64,000 nucleotides of DNA from Pseudomonas azotoformans. GTDB taxonomy: Bacteria; Pseudomonadota; Gammaproteobacteria; Pseudomonadales; Pseudomonadaceae. The translations under genes were made by a program, and so were the position numbers. Below are positions 45,316-56,024 of the stretch, piece by piece (the stretch's first letter is position 1; each line of letters starts with the position of its first letter). The notes under the pieces were generated by a model. That model did no database searches and was not told the DNA's origin. It saw nothing but the letters and a program-made list of their open reading frames with translations. The stretch is taken from the NCBI RefSeq assembly GCF_001579805.1, contig NZ_CP014546.1, positions 2,480,001 through 2,544,000 of the forward strand. The letters run 5' to 3'.

Positions 45316-46684
45316 CACCCGTATCGAACGCGACAGCATGGGCGAACTGCAAGTACCTGCCGAGGCCTTGTACGGTGCGCAAACCCAGCGCGCGGTGAAC
45401 AATTTCCCGATCAGTCATCAACGCATGCCGGCGCAATTCATTCGCGCTCTGATCCTGGCCAAGGCGGCTGCCGCCAAGGTCAACGTCGACCTCAAGCAAA
45501 TCAGCGAAGGGCAGGGCAAGGCCATCGTCGACGCCGCCCAAGGTTTGCTGGAAGGCGACTTCATGCCGCATTTTCCGGTGGATATCTTCCAGACTGGCTC
45601 CGGCACCAGCTCCAACATGAACGCCAACGAAGTGATTGCCACCCTGGCCACGCGCTTGCTCGGCGAGTCGGTCAACCCCAACGACCACGTGAACTGCGGC
45701 CAGAGCAGCAACGACATCATCCCGACCACGATCCACGTCAGTGCCGCGCTGGTCCTGCATGAGCAAACCCTCCCGGCCCTGCTGCACCTGGTACAGGTCA
45801 TCGAGCGGAAAGCCGAAGAGGTTCACCCGTTCATCAAGACCGGCCGTACGCACCTGATGGACGCCATGCCCGTACGCATGAGCCAGGTGCTCAACGGTTG
45901 GGCGCAGCAGCTCAAGGCCAATATCGGTCACCTGCAAGATCTTCTGCCGAGCCTGCAAGCACTGGCCCAAGGTGGTACGGCAGTCGGCACCGGGATCAAC
46001 GCACACCCGGAATTCGCGGCGCGTTTCAGCCAGCAACTGAGCAGCCTGACCGGCGTGAAATTCACACCCGGCAAGAACCTGTTTGCCCTGATTGGCTCGC
46101 AGGACACAGCCGTCGCAGTCTCTGGCCAGTTGAAAGCCACCGCCGTGTCGCTGATGAAAATCGCCAACGACCTGCGCTGGATGAACTCCGGCCCACTCGC
46201 CGGCCTGGGTGAAATCGAGCTGGAAGGCTTGCAGCCGGGCTCTTCGATCATGCCCGGCAAGGTCAACCCGGTAATTCCGGAAGCCACGGCAATGGTTGCC
46301 GCTCAGGTCATCGGCAATGACACGGTGATCACCGTCGCCGGTCAGTCAGGCAACTTCGAGCTGAACGTGATGCTGCCGATCATCGCGCAGAACCTGCTCA
46401 GCAGCCTGGAATTACTGGCCAATTCCAGTCGTTTGCTGGCCGACAAGGCCATCGCCAGCTTCAAGGTCAACGAAGCCAAGCTCAAGGAAGCGCTGTCGCG
46501 CAACCCGATCCTGGTGACCGCACTCAACCCGATCATCGGTTACCAAAAGGCTGCTGAAATCGCCAAGAAGGCCTATCAACAAGGCCGTCCGGTGATTGAG
46601 GTCGCTCTTGAACACACCGACTTGCCGCGCAGCCAACTGGAGATCCTGCTGGACCCGGAAAAGCTCACCGCTGGCGGTGTGTAA
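45308..46684 (+). CDS. fumC: class II (iron-free) fumarate hydratase
   Basis: 458 residues of the fumarase/aspartase superfamily. Signature GSSIMPGKVNP lies in the flexible catalytic loop, with TGRTHLMDAMPVRMSQ and TGSGTSSNMNANEV as the other two active-site segments. It needs no Fe-S cluster, so it can replace class I fumarases in the TCA cycle when iron is scarce or superoxide is high. ATG 45308 (MSNTRIERDSMG) lies inside the end of fagA. Confidence 0.96.
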   Translation: MSNTRIERDSMGELQVPAEALYGAQTQRAVNNFPISHQRMPAQFIRALILAKAAAAKVNVDLKQISEGQGKAIVDAAQGLLEGDFMPHFPVDIFQTGSGTSSNMNANEVIATLATRLLGESVNPNDHVNCGQSSNDIIPTTIHVSAALVLHEQTLPALLHLVQVIERKAEEVHPFIKTGRTHLMDAMPVRMSQVLNGWAQQLKANIGHLQDLLPSLQALAQGGTAVGTGINAHPEFAARFSQQLSSLTGVKFTPGKNLFALIGSQDTAVAVSGQLKATAVSLMKIANDLRWMNSGPLAGLGEIELEGLQPGSSIMPGKVNPVIPEATAMVAAQVIGNDTVITVAGQSGNFELNVMLPIIAQNLLSSLELLANSSRLLADKAIASFKVNEAKLKEALSRNPILVTALNPIIGYQKAAEIAKKAYQQGRPVIEVALEHTDLPRSQLEILLDPEKLTAGGV

Positions 46685-46711
46685 TCACCGACCCTGCTTT
46701 GGAGGCTCACC

Positions 46712-47140
46712 ATGGAGCACTGGAAACGCACGATCGAACGGGCCAATCGCTGCTTTATGGCGGGCGAGTTGGTTGACGCTCGCGAGGCCTATTTGCAAGC
46801 CCTGGCCCTGGCCCAAGTGTTGTTCGAACGCTGGGCGGATGCCGACGAAGCAGTGGCGGCTTGCGTCATTTCCCATCACAACCTGGCGGACCTGCACCTG
46901 CGCCTGAACCAGCCGGAGGAGAGCGCTGAGTACCTGTGCGCTATCCATCAGCGCTTGTTGCAGACCATGCAGGACTCGCGTCTGAGCCCGCAATTGCGCG
47001 AAGCGGCGTTGCGTCAGAGCAGCAAGACCTACGTCGAGCTATTGAATTTCATCAGCGATCACGGCGAGTACCCGCGCACTCATCGCCTGTTGGGTGGCGC
47101 TGCGGCGCAACCCGCCACTCCTCATTACGGAGCACATTGA
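46712..47140 (+). CDS. OrfX of the fumC-sodA operon, TPR-like helical protein
   Basis: 142 residues, almost all helical with TPR-like periodicity ([44 protein letters not shown]). The same unknown frame lies between fumC and sodA in P. aeruginosa. No function is established. The gene is one base from sodA. Confidence 0.87.
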   Translation: MEHWKRTIERANRCFMAGELVDAREAYLQALALAQVLFERWADADEAVAACVISHHNLADLHLRLNQPEESAEYLCAIHQRLLQTMQDSRLSPQLREAALRQSSKTYVELLNFISDHGEYPRTHRLLGGAAAQPATPHYGAH

Positions 47141-47141
47141 T

Positions 47142-47753
47142 ATGACTTATACCCTGCCTGCATTGCCTTACGCCTATGACGCCCTGGAACCGCATATCGA
47201 TGCGCAAACCATGGAAATCCACTACACCAAGCACCACCAAACCTACATCAACAACCTCAACGCTGCCGTCGAGGGCACCGAGTTCGCCGGTTGGCCGGTC
47301 GAGAAGCTGGTCTCCAGCGTGCAGCAACTGCCAGAAAAACTGCGCGCAGCGGTGATCAATCAGGGCGGTGGGCATGCCAACCACTCGCTGTTCTGGGCGG
47401 TGATGTCGCCTAAAGGCGGCGGCAAGCCCGAGGGCGTACTGGGCAAAGCCATCGACGAACAACTGGGCGGCTTCGACAGCTTCAAGGAGGCTTTCACCAA
47501 GGCCGCGTTGACCCGTTTCGGCAGCGGCTGGGCCTGGCTGAGCGTCACCCCGCAAAAGACCTTGGTGGTGGAAAGCAGCGGTAACCAGGACAGCCCGCTG
47601 ATGAACGGCAACACGCCGATACTCGGTCTGGACGTGTGGGAGCACGCCTACTACCTGCTGTACCAGAACCGCCGTCCGGAATACATCAATGCCTTCTACA
47701 GTGTTATCAACTGGCCAGAAGTCGCCGCACGCTATCAGGCCGCCGTGGCCTGA
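47142..47753 (+). CDS. sodA: manganese superoxide dismutase
   Basis: 203 residues. Metal ligands are His27, His81, Asp164 and His168 ([20 protein letters not shown]). The Gly pair before the second histidine and the [11 protein letters not shown] stretch favour manganese rather than iron. It removes superoxide in the cytoplasm and, being manganese-loaded, suits expression under iron limitation. It follows orfX in the Fur-controlled operon. Confidence 0.95.
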   Translation: MTYTLPALPYAYDALEPHIDAQTMEIHYTKHHQTYINNLNAAVEGTEFAGWPVEKLVSSVQQLPEKLRAAVINQGGGHANHSLFWAVMSPKGGGKPEGVLGKAIDEQLGGFDSFKEAFTKAALTRFGSGWAWLSVTPQKTLVVESSGNQDSPLMNGNTPILGLDVWEHAYYLLYQNRRPEYINAFYSVINWPEVAARYQAAVA

Positions 47754-47786
47754 TATTCACCTTCATAACAAGATCTAAGGCCGACT

Positions 47787-48680
47787 ATGGGCACTGAAAC
47801 ACTGGCGATCAGCAGCGGGCGGATGTTTCGTTACGCATTTGGCTCGCTGCTGCTGTTGGCAGGTACTGCATTGCTGGTGGCCCATGGGCTGGCCTGGCTG
47901 AACCTGGAACCGCGCATTCTGCGCGCCCTGCAGGGCGGATCCATCTGCGCACTCGGCACGGCGCTCGGTGCGGTGCCGGTGCTGGTTATTCGACGGATGC
48001 CGGTGGCGTTGAGCGATACGCTGCTGGGGTTTGGGGCTGGAGTCATGCTGGCGGCGACAGCGTTTTCGCTGATCGTGCCGGGCATTGCCGCGGCTGAAGG
48101 CCTGGGCCTTTCGCCCTGGGGCGCCAGTGGTTTGATCAGTTTTGGCATCATGTTGGGTGCTTTCGGGCTGTATCTGGTGGATCGCAAGGTCTCCGGCGCC
48201 AGCCCGGAAATGCTGGTGGGCACGCCGGAAAAACCGGTGATTCCGCCGCGTATCTGGCTGTTCGTGTTTGCCATCATCGCCCACAACATCCCGGAGGGTA
48301 TGGCGGTCGGCGTCTCGGCGGGCGGTGGCATGCCGGATGCCGACAGCCTGGCCATGGGCATTGCCTTGCAGGATGTGCCCGAAGGGTTGGTGATTGCGTT
48401 GGTGTTGGCCGGGGCGGGGATGTCGCGGGTCAAGGCGTTCCTGATCGGCGCGGCATCAGGTCTGGTGGAGCCGGTATTTGCTGTGCTCTGCGCCTGGTTG
48501 GTGAGCCTGGCCGAGGTGCTCTTACCGCTGGGGCTGGCCCTGGCAGCCGGCGCGATGCTGTTGGTGGTGACTCACGAAGTGATCCCCGAGTCACGACGCA
48601 ATGGCCACGAAAAACTCGCCAGCCTGGGGCTGTGCATCGGGTTCTGCTTGATGATGGTGATGGATACCGCGTTGGGGTGA
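47787..48680 (+). CDS. ZIP-family metal transporter
   Basis: 297 residues with about eight hydrophobic helices. The metal path motifs are AHNIPEGMAVGVSAGGG in helix 4 and LQDVPEGLVIALVLAGAG in helix 5. ZIP proteins bring divalent metals (zinc, iron, manganese) into the cytoplasm. It lies 33 bases after sodA with no terminator between, so it is probably the last gene of the iron-starvation operon; manganese supply for SodA is an attractive but unproved role. Confidence 0.9.
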   Translation: MGTETLAISSGRMFRYAFGSLLLLAGTALLVAHGLAWLNLEPRILRALQGGSICALGTALGAVPVLVIRRMPVALSDTLLGFGAGVMLAATAFSLIVPGIAAAEGLGLSPWGASGLISFGIMLGAFGLYLVDRKVSGASPEMLVGTPEKPVIPPRIWLFVFAIIAHNIPEGMAVGVSAGGGMPDADSLAMGIALQDVPEGLVIALVLAGAGMSRVKAFLIGAASGLVEPVFAVLCAWLVSLAEVLLPLGLALAAGAMLLVVTHEVIPESRRNGHEKLASLGLCIGFCLMMVMDTALG

Positions 48681-48717
48681 AGCCGTTGCGGCTTCACGCC
48701 TGTCTCAAAGGGTGAGC

Positions 48718-48990
48718 TTACTCACCCTCATCAAAGAAGTTATTGATCAGCGCTACCAGTGCGGCCATCGCTTCGTCTTCCTGCTCACCTTCTGTCTTCA
48801 AATGAATCTTGGTGCCCTTGCCGGCTGCCAACATCATCATCGCCATGATGCTTTTACCGTCGACCATGGACTCTGGCGTGCGACCGGCGCGGATCTGGCA
48901 GGGAAACTGCCCGGCCACGCCGACGAATTTGGCCGAGGCACGGGCGTGCAGGCCCAGTTTGTTGATGATTTCAATTTCCAGAGCGGGCAT
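48718..48990 (-). CDS. ptsO: NPr, HPr-like phosphocarrier of the nitrogen PTS
   Basis: 90 residues with phosphorylated His15 in NKLGLHARASAKFV and the GKSIMAMMMLAAGKGT segment of HPr proteins. It passes phosphate from EI-Ntr to PtsN. Last gene of the rpoN-hpf-ptsN-rapZ-ptsO cluster. Confidence 0.95.
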   Translation of the reverse strand: MPALEIEIINKLGLHARASAKFVGVAGQFPCQIRAGRTPESMVDGKSIMAMMMLAAGKGTKIHLKTEGEQEDEAMAALVALINNFFDEGE

Positions 48991-49006
48991 CGCGAAGGTG
49001 TTCCTT

Positions 49007-49864
49007 TCAGCTAAGGTCGCGGTGGCGGACCTGGACGTTCTTGAGGGTTTGTTGCAACACCTGGCCCAGGCGCTCGGTCAAGTAGACGGAGCGGTGGTGC
49101 CCGCCGGTGCAGCCGATGGCAATGGTGACATAGGCGCGGTTGCTTGCGGCAAAACGCGGTAGCCATTTGAGCAGGTAGCTGGAGATGTCCTGGAACATCT
49201 CCTCCACATCCGGTTGCGCGGCCAGGTAATCGGCCACGGGCTGATCCAGCCCCGACTGTTCACGCAGTTCCGGCTTCCAGTAAGGGTTGGGCAGGCAGCG
49301 CACATCGAACACCAGGTCGGCGTCCACTGGCATGCCGCGCTTGAACCCAAACGACTCCACCAGAAACGCCGTACCCGGCTCCGGCTGGTTCAGCAGGCGC
49401 AGCTTGATGGCATCACGCAACTGGTACAGGTTGAGGCTGGTGGTGTTGATCTTGAGGTCGGCGAGGTCAATGATCGGGCCCAGCAGCTTGGTTTCGTCTT
49501 CGATGGCTTCGGCCAGGGAGCGGTGAGGGCTGCTGAGGGGGTGACGCCGGCGGGTTTCGGAGAACCGCTTGAGCAGGGTCTCTTCATCGGCGTCCAAGTA
49601 CAGCACGTCGCAATGAATGTGCTTGGCCCGTACTTCCTCGAGCAATTGCGGGAATCGCTCAAGGTGGCTGGGCAGGTTGCGGGCATCAATCGAAACGGCG
49701 ACCAGGGGTTGCGCCAGTTCGGTGTGGATCAACGCGCGTTCCGCCAGTTCCGGCAGCAGGCCGGCGGGCAGGTTGTCGATGCAATAGAAACCGTTGTCCT
49801 CAAGCACATTGAGGGCGGTACTTTTACCCGAGCCGGAGCGGCCGCTGACGATGATCAAACGCAT
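49007..49864 (-). CDS. rapZ: RapZ, RNase adapter / nucleotide-binding protein
   Basis: 285 residues. N-terminal P-loop [21 protein letters not shown]; the C-terminal RNA-binding half ends with [20 protein letters not shown]. In E. coli RapZ directs RNase E to the small RNA GlmZ; the target in Pseudomonas is less clear. It lies two bases after ptsN. Confidence 0.95.
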   Translation of the reverse strand: MRLIIVSGRSGSGKSTALNVLEDNGFYCIDNLPAGLLPELAERALIHTELAQPLVAVSIDARNLPSHLERFPQLLEEVRAKHIHCDVLYLDADEETLLKRFSETRRRHPLSSPHRSLAEAIEDETKLLGPIIDLADLKINTTSLNLYQLRDAIKLRLLNQPEPGTAFLVESFGFKRGMPVDADLVFDVRCLPNPYWKPELREQSGLDQPVADYLAAQPDVEEMFQDISSYLLKWLPRFAASNRAYVTIAIGCTGGHHRSVYLTERLGQVLQQTLKNVQVRHRDLS

Positions 49865-49866
49865 GG

Positions 49867-50331
49867 TTACTGCCCGTTCTGTTCATCCAGGACAACCTGA
49901 TACAGCGCCTCGTTGCTGCTGGCACTGCGCAGTTTGTCACGTACTTCCTTGCGGTCGAGCATGCTGGCGATCTGCCGGAGCAGTTCCAGGTGCGCATCGG
50001 TGGCGGCTTGCGGGACCAGCAGAACGAACAGCAGGTCAACCGGGGCGCCGTCGATCGCATCGAAATCAATGGGGGCTTCCAGGTGCAGCAGGGCGCTGAC
50101 GGGGGTTTCGCAGCCCTTGAGACGGCAGTGAGGAATGGCGATGCCGTTGCCAAAACCGGTGGAACCGAGTTTTTCACGGGCAATCAGCGCGTCGAAGACA
50201 TCTTGCATCTCCAGATCCGGCACTTCGCGCGCGATCAGGTTGGCAATTTGTTCGAGGGCTTTCTTCTTGCTGCCGCCCGGCACGTTCACGAGGGAACGGC
50301 CGGGGGTCAGGATGGTTTCAAGTCGGATCAT
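49867..50331 (-). CDS. ptsN: PTS EIIA-Ntr regulatory protein
   Basis: 154 residues of the mannitol/fructose EIIA fold, with phosphorylated His68 in [13 protein letters not shown]. Its phosphorylation state regulates potassium transport and nitrogen-carbon balance, and in P. putida polyhydroxyalkanoate synthesis. It lies between hpf and rapZ. Confidence 0.96.
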   Translation of the reverse strand: MIRLETILTPGRSLVNVPGGSKKKALEQIANLIAREVPDLEMQDVFDALIAREKLGSTGFGNGIAIPHCRLKGCETPVSALLHLEAPIDFDAIDGAPVDLLFVLLVPQAATDAHLELLRQIASMLDRKEVRDKLRSASSNEALYQVVLDEQNGQ

Positions 50332-50341
50332 GGGGGGAGGG

Positions 50342-50647
50342 TTAACGACCTGTACCTTGCATCAGGTGCAGATTCTTTTCCTTATGCTTTATGAGTTGGC
50401 GGTCAAGCTTGTCGTAGAGCGAGTCAATCGCCGCGTACATGTCTTCATGCTCCGCATTGGCGACCAGCTTTGCATTCGGTACGTGCAGGGTGGCCTCGAT
50501 TTTCTGCTTGAGCTTATCGACCTCCATGATGACCTGCACGTTGGTGATTTTGTCAAAATGCCCTGCCAGCTTGTTCAGCTTGCTTTCGGTGTATTCACGC
50601 AGGGGTTTGGTGACTTCCAGCTGGTGTCCACTGATGTTGACTTGCAT
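50342..50647 (-). CDS. hpf: ribosome hibernation-promoting factor (short)
   Basis: 101 residues (MQVNISGHQLEVTKPLREYT; conserved AEHEDMYAAIDSLYDKLDRQL). It binds the 30S A/P-site region in stationary phase and promotes 100S dimers. ATG 50647 has AAGGAGAAG upstream; the frame open to 50701 lacks family similarity before this point. Confidence 0.95.
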   Translation of the reverse strand: MQVNISGHQLEVTKPLREYTESKLNKLAGHFDKITNVQVIMEVDKLKQKIEATLHVPNAKLVANAEHEDMYAAIDSLYDKLDRQLIKHKEKNLHLMQGTGR

Positions 50648-50722
50648 ACAGCTTCTCCTTCGTTGCCAGTGCATAAAGCGGTGGGCAGGAATACCCACCA
50701 CTGGAACGCTGTGGCCCGCCCG

Positions 50723-52216
50723 TCACATCAAACGCTTACGCTCGCTGGAAGGCGCGATCCCGAGGGACTCGCGGTACTTGGCGACGGTTCGACGGGCGAC
50801 CTGAATGCCTTGTGCCTCCAGTAAACCAGCGATCTTACTGTCACTCAATGGCTTTTTCTGATTTTCCGCGGCAACCAGTTTTTTGATGATCGCGCGGATC
50901 GCCGTGGACGAGCATTCACCGCCTTCGGAGGTGCTGACGTGGCTTGAGAAAAAGTATTTCAGTTCATAAATACCCCGTGGGGTATGCATGAATTTCTGCG
51001 TGGTGACCCGGGAAATCGTCGATTCATGCATGCCCACCGCTTCGGCGATGTCATGCAGCACCAGCGGTTTCATGGCTTCGTCGCCGTACTCCAGGAAGCC
51101 GCGCTGGTGCTCGACGATCTGGGTGGCCACTTTCATCAGGGTTTCGTTGCGGCTTTGCAGGCTCTTGATGAACCAGCGCGCTTCCTGCAACTGGTTGCGC
51201 ATGAAGGTGTTGTCGGCGCTGGTGTCGGCGCGACGCACGAAACCGGCATATTGCGGATTGACCCGCAGGCGTGGCACCGACTCCTGGTTCAGCTCCACCA
51301 GCCAGCGCTCGTTGTCCTTGCGCACGATCACGTCAGGCACCACGTATTCGGCTTCGCTGGACTCGATTTGCGAGCCTGGGCGCGGGTTGAGGCTCTGTAC
51401 CAGCTCGATGACCTGGCGCAGGTCGTCTTCCTTGAGCTTCATGCGGCGCATCAACTGGCTGTAGTCGCGGCTGCCCAGCAGGTCGATGTAATCGGTGACC
51501 AGACGCTGGGCCTCGGCGAGCCAAGGTGTCTTGGCTGGCAGTTGGCGCAATTGCAGCAGCAGGCATTCGCTGAGAGTGCGCGCGCCGATTCCAGCAGGCT
51601 CGAACTGCTGGATGCGGTGCAGGACGGCTTCAATCTCGTCCAGCTCGATATCCAGTTCCGGGTCGAAGGCTTCAAGAATCTCTTCAAGCGTCTCGTCTAG
51701 ATAACCCTGGTTGTTGATGCAATCGATCAGGGTCACGGCGATCAGACGGTCGGTGTCCGACATCGGCGCCAGGTTCAGTTGCCACAGCAAATGGCTCTGC
51801 AGGCTTTCACCGGCGGAGGTGCGGGTGGTGAAGTCCCACTCGTCATCGTCGTTGCTGGGTAGGCTGCTGGCGCTGGTCTGGTAGACGTCTTCCCAGGCCG
51901 TGTCGACAGGAAGCTCGTTGGGGATGCGTTCGTTCCATTCGCCTTCCTCGAGGTTATCCACCGTAGGGGCGGTTTCCTGATAGGAGGGTTCCTGCACGTC
52001 GGAATTGGGTTTTTGCTCGATGTTATCGGCCAGCGGGTCTGCGTTATCGAAGTCGTCGCCTTCTTCCTGGCGTTCGAGCATCGGATTGGACTCCAGGGCC
52101 TCCTGGATTTCCTGTTGCAGGTCCAAGGTCGACAATTGGAGCAGGCGGATGGCCTGTTGCAGCTGCGGTGTCATCGTCAGCTGCTGGCCCATTCTCAGGA
52201 CTAGCGATGGTTTCAT
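50723..52216 (-). CDS. rpoN: RNA polymerase sigma-54 factor
   Basis: 497 residues. Gln/Leu-rich region I ([21 protein letters not shown]) contacts activators, an acidic region II follows, then the core-binding region and the C-terminal RpoN box [10 protein letters not shown], which reads the -24 element. It directs nitrogen, flagellar and other genes through enhancer-binding activators. Followed by hpf and the nitrogen PTS genes. Confidence 0.98.
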   Translation of the reverse strand: MKPSLVLRMGQQLTMTPQLQQAIRLLQLSTLDLQQEIQEALESNPMLERQEEGDDFDNADPLADNIEQKPNSDVQEPSYQETAPTVDNLEEGEWNERIPNELPVDTAWEDVYQTSASSLPSNDDDEWDFTTRTSAGESLQSHLLWQLNLAPMSDTDRLIAVTLIDCINNQGYLDETLEEILEAFDPELDIELDEIEAVLHRIQQFEPAGIGARTLSECLLLQLRQLPAKTPWLAEAQRLVTDYIDLLGSRDYSQLMRRMKLKEDDLRQVIELVQSLNPRPGSQIESSEAEYVVPDVIVRKDNERWLVELNQESVPRLRVNPQYAGFVRRADTSADNTFMRNQLQEARWFIKSLQSRNETLMKVATQIVEHQRGFLEYGDEAMKPLVLHDIAEAVGMHESTISRVTTQKFMHTPRGIYELKYFFSSHVSTSEGGECSSTAIRAIIKKLVAAENQKKPLSDSKIAGLLEAQGIQVARRTVAKYRESLGIAPSSERKRLM

Positions 52217-52401
52217 GGCAGGGGCTTAACACCTTATTCGCCGGCGCAATGCGCCATCCACGACAGGGCGCGTGAGCGCCAAACATAAGCAAATTATATG
52301 CCTGATGTCGGGGGCTTTGCCTAGAGCGCGGTAACAATAAAAATCCGGAGGTTTTCATTGACTCCCGCGCACCTCGGCAAACGGCCGTGACACCACGGTG
52401 T

Positions 52402-53126
<725 letters not shown>

Positions 53127-53127
<1 letters not shown>

Positions 53128-53660
53128 TACTCGGCCTTCTTCTTCGGCTGGATAACCATGTCGATGCGTGGACGAGGCGCGGTGACCTTGTTGCCATTGG
53201 CACGACCGGCGTTAGCGATCTGTTTCACGGTGTCATAGGTGATTTTCTCACCTTCCGTGGAGTTGCCATCGGGGCTGAGCACCTTGGCCTGGTCGATCAG
53301 TACGATGCGGTTTTGCTGGGCGTGGTACTGGATTGTCTTGCCATAGCCTTTCATCGGGCCCGTGTCGGTGGGCGACTGCTTCTGTTCGAAGTAAGCCAGG
53401 TTGCCTACCGAGGTCACGACATCGATATCGCCGGTCTTGGTGCGCGTAAGCGTCACGGTATTACCGGTGATTTTCATCGAACCCTGGGTGATGATCACGC
53501 CGCCGGTGTAGGTGGCAACGCCTTGCTTGTCATCCAGCTGCGCATCGTCGGCCGAGATGTGGATCGGCTGCTGGCTATCGTTCGGCAGAGCCCAGGCGCT
53601 CACGCTTCCCAGTGCTGCGCCCAGGCCGAGCAAAATAGGGAGAGTTTTAACGAGCCTCAT
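53127..53660 (-). CDS. lptA: LptA, periplasmic LPS bridge protein
   Basis: 177 residues with a Sec signal ([18 protein letters not shown]) and an OstA-type beta-jellyroll ([20 protein letters not shown], then [16 protein letters not shown]). LptA units stack to bridge LptC and LptD. The gene overlaps lptC by 14 bases and lptB by one. Confidence 0.95.
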
Positions 53661-54219
53661 ACTGTCCTCTTACGTTCGATAGCAGGTGTATCCTGCTTTC
53701 TTTCAAATACGCTTTCATTCCCTTGCCAGTCGATACACCGCCAGCGCCGTCGATTCTAACGTCTTGCTCGGTCTGCGCATATTGCTTCTGCGGGAATACG
53801 GTCATGCGACTGCTGGTAATCACGGTCTCACGATTTTTATCGTCAGTGCGCGCAACGCGCACCGAGTCGATCAGTTCCACCTCGGTACCGTCCGGGTTGA
53901 CCTCGCCACGCTTGCTGGTGACGTGCCACGGGAACTCGGTGCCGCGGTAAATATTCATGTCCGGGTTGGTCAGCAGGGTGATTTCGCTGGCCTTGACGTG
54001 CTCGACCTTGTCCGAGGTCATCTCGTACTGCACCTTGCCGTCGGGCAGGAACTGCACGCTCTTGGCATTGGTGGCGTAATAGTCGATAGCCCCCTCGTCA
54101 ACCTGCGCAGCAGGCTGGTCGAGAAAGCGCTCCGGGCTGATATTCCAGTAGCCCACCGCCAGGAACAGCGCGGCGATGACCCCGAATAGCAGGAAGTTGC
54201 GAATCTTTTTGCTCAGCAT
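53647..54219 (-). CDS. lptC: LptC, inner-membrane LPS export protein
   Basis: 190 residues. One N-terminal helix (NFLLFGVIAALFLAVGYWNI) anchors a periplasmic beta-jellyroll. LptC receives LPS from LptFG and hands it to LptA. It starts eight bases after kdsC and overlaps lptA. Confidence 0.94.
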   Translation of the reverse strand: MLSKKIRNFLLFGVIAALFLAVGYWNISPERFLDQPAAQVDEGAIDYYATNAKSVQFLPDGKVQYEMTSDKVEHVKASEITLLTNPDMNIYRGTEFPWHVTSKRGEVNPDGTEVELIDSVRVARTDDKNRETVITSSRMTVFPQKQYAQTEQDVRIDGAGGVSTGKGMKAYLKESRIHLLSNVRGQYEAR

Positions 54220-54227
54220 AAAACGCT

Positions 54228-54752
54228 CTATAAGTAGGCGGCGTGGGCCGCTTCAAGGCTGCCCTGGGCACGCAGAATCAGCTCGCAGAACTCGCGGGCG
54301 GCACCTTCGCCGCCACGGGCGGTGGTGATGCCATGGGCGTGCTCGCGAACAAACGCCGCCGCATTGGCGACGGCCATGCCCAAGCCCACTCGACGGATCA
54401 CCGGCAGGTCTGGCAGGTCATCGCCCAAATAGGCGACCTGCTCATAGCTTAGGTTGAGTTGGCCAAGAAGCTCGTCCAGAACCACCAGTTTATCCTCGCG
54501 GCCCTGATACAGGTGAGGAATCCCCAGGTTTTGTGCGCGGCGTTCCACAACGGGGGTTTTCCGGCCGCTGATAATCGCCGTTTGCACGCCCGACGCCATC
54601 AGCATCTTGATGCCCTGGCCGTCGAGGGTGTTGAACGTCTTGAATTCGCTGCCGTCTTCGAGGAAGTACAGGCGGCCATCGGTCAGCACGCCATCAACGT
54701 CGAAAATCGCCAGTTTGATGTTCTTGCCGCGTTGCAACAGGTCGCTGGTCAT
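54228..54752 (-). CDS. kdsC: KDO-8-phosphate phosphatase
   Basis: 174 residues of the HAD family, C0 subclass without cap: nucleophile Asp in FDVDGVLTDGRLYF, and AYLGDDLPDLPVI for the acidic metal pair. It removes phosphate from KDO-8-P in KDO synthesis. It follows kdsD directly (stop and start adjoin). Confidence 0.96.
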   Translation of the reverse strand: MTSDLLQRGKNIKLAIFDVDGVLTDGRLYFLEDGSEFKTFNTLDGQGIKMLMASGVQTAIISGRKTPVVERRAQNLGIPHLYQGREDKLVVLDELLGQLNLSYEQVAYLGDDLPDLPVIRRVGLGMAVANAAAFVREHAHGITTARGGEGAAREFCELILRAQGSLEAAHAAYL

Positions 54753-55727
54753 TTACATCACTCCCGCACGCAGCAAGTCGTGCATGTTCAGGGCGCCGAT
54801 CGGGTGGTCATTGCCATCGACCACCACCAGTGCGCCGATCTTGTGGTCTTCCATGATTTTCAAGGCTTCGGCTGCCAGCATCTCGGGACGGGCGGTCTTG
54901 CCGTGGGGGGTCATCACCGCGTCGATGGTGGCGGTGTGGATATCAATGGTGCGGTCCAGGGTGCGGCGCAGGTCGCCGTCGGTGAAGACCCCGGCCAGGC
55001 GGCCGTCGGCTTCCAGGATCACGGTCATGCCCAAGCCCTTGCGGGTCATTTCCATCAGCGCGTCCTTCAGCAAGGTGCCGCGCTGGACGTGGGGCAATTC
55101 ATCACCGGAATGCATGACGTTTTCCACTTTCAACAGCAGGCGACGGCCCAAGGCGCCACCCGGATGGGAAAACGCGAAGTCTTCCGCGGTAAACCCGCGG
55201 GCTTCCAGCAGCGCCACGGCCAGGGCGTCGCCCATCACCAGTGCGGCGGTGGTGGAGGAGGTAGGTGCCAGGTTCAGCGGGCAGGCTTCGTGGGCCACGT
55301 GAACATTCAGGTTCACTTCGGCGGCCTTGGCCAGCGTCGAATCCGGATTGCCGGTGAGGCTGATCATCTGGATGCCCAGGCGCTTGATCAGCGGCAGCAG
55401 GGTCACGATTTCGTTGGTTGTGCCGGAGTTGGACAGCGCCAGGATAATGTCATCCTTGGTGATCATGCCCATGTCGCCGTGGCTGGCTTCGGCCGGGTGC
55501 ACGAAAAAAGCGGTGGTCCCGGTGCTGGCCAAGGTGGCGGCGATCTTGTTGCCGACGTGGCCCGACTTGCCCATACCGACCACGACAACGCGGCCTTTGC
55601 TGGCCAGAATCATCTCGCAGGCGCGTACGAAATCTGCGTCGATATGCGCCAGCAAGCCTTCTACGGCTTCAAGCTCGAGGCGGATGGTGCGTTGTGCGGA
55701 TTGAATAAGGTCGCTGGATTGGCTCAT
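54753..55727 (-). CDS. kdsD: D-arabinose-5-phosphate isomerase
   Basis: 324 residues: a SIS sugar-isomerase domain (VVVGMGKSGHVGNKIAATLASTG; SNSGTTNEIV) followed by two CBS domains. It makes arabinose-5-phosphate from ribulose-5-phosphate, the first step of KDO synthesis. ATG 55727 (MSQSSDLIQSAQRT) was chosen; the frame before it extends into the promoter region. First gene of kdsD-kdsC-lptCAB. Confidence 0.95.
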   Translation of the reverse strand: MSQSSDLIQSAQRTIRLELEAVEGLLAHIDADFVRACEMILASKGRVVVVGMGKSGHVGNKIAATLASTGTTAFFVHPAEASHGDMGMITKDDIILALSNSGTTNEIVTLLPLIKRLGIQMISLTGNPDSTLAKAAEVNLNVHVAHEACPLNLAPTSSTTAALVMGDALAVALLEARGFTAEDFAFSHPGGALGRRLLLKVENVMHSGDELPHVQRGTLLKDALMEMTRKGLGMTVILEADGRLAGVFTDGDLRRTLDRTIDIHTATIDAVMTPHGKTARPEMLAAEALKIMEDHKIGALVVVDGNDHPIGALNMHDLLRAGVM

Positions 55728-55884
55728 GTCTGAAATCGTATAGCCTGACGAAAAGTCGGCGATTATAGCGGTAATGATCAATTCCCTCACGCTAGTTCGT
55801 CAGGGTTTGTTCGCAATGCGCCTGAGATTCATCCTAAGCAACGATTTTTCCCTGTCCCCAATCTGAACAAGCGCTGTTCCGGCC

Positions 55885-55914
55885 TTGGGCGCCTTGTACC
55901 AGCAGTGATATAGT
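55885..55914 (+). promoter_or_regulatory. candidate promoter of the mla operon
   Basis: TTGGGC (55885-55890) and TATAGT (55909-55914) are 18 bases apart. They would give a leader of about 105 bases containing the CAAACGTTTG palindrome. Confidence 0.4.
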
Positions 55915-55966
55915 TCGCCGCCAGTTCGGTCCGCCCAGCCCACGTGCCAACTATTGCACAACGGTT

Positions 55967-55977
55967 GCAAACGTTTG
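55967..55977. promoter_or_regulatory. LacI-family-like operator palindrome in the mla leader
   Basis: GCAAACGTTTG holds the perfect ten-base palindrome CAAACGTTTG, the central form of many LacI/PurR-family operators. TTGC repeats flank it on both sides. It lies 50 bases before mlaF, and the regulator is unknown. Confidence 0.3.
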
Positions 55978-56024
55978 TCGCAAGCGTGGTGTCTGAGTGA
56001 GAGGCTGCATCCCAAGGAGTTTAG

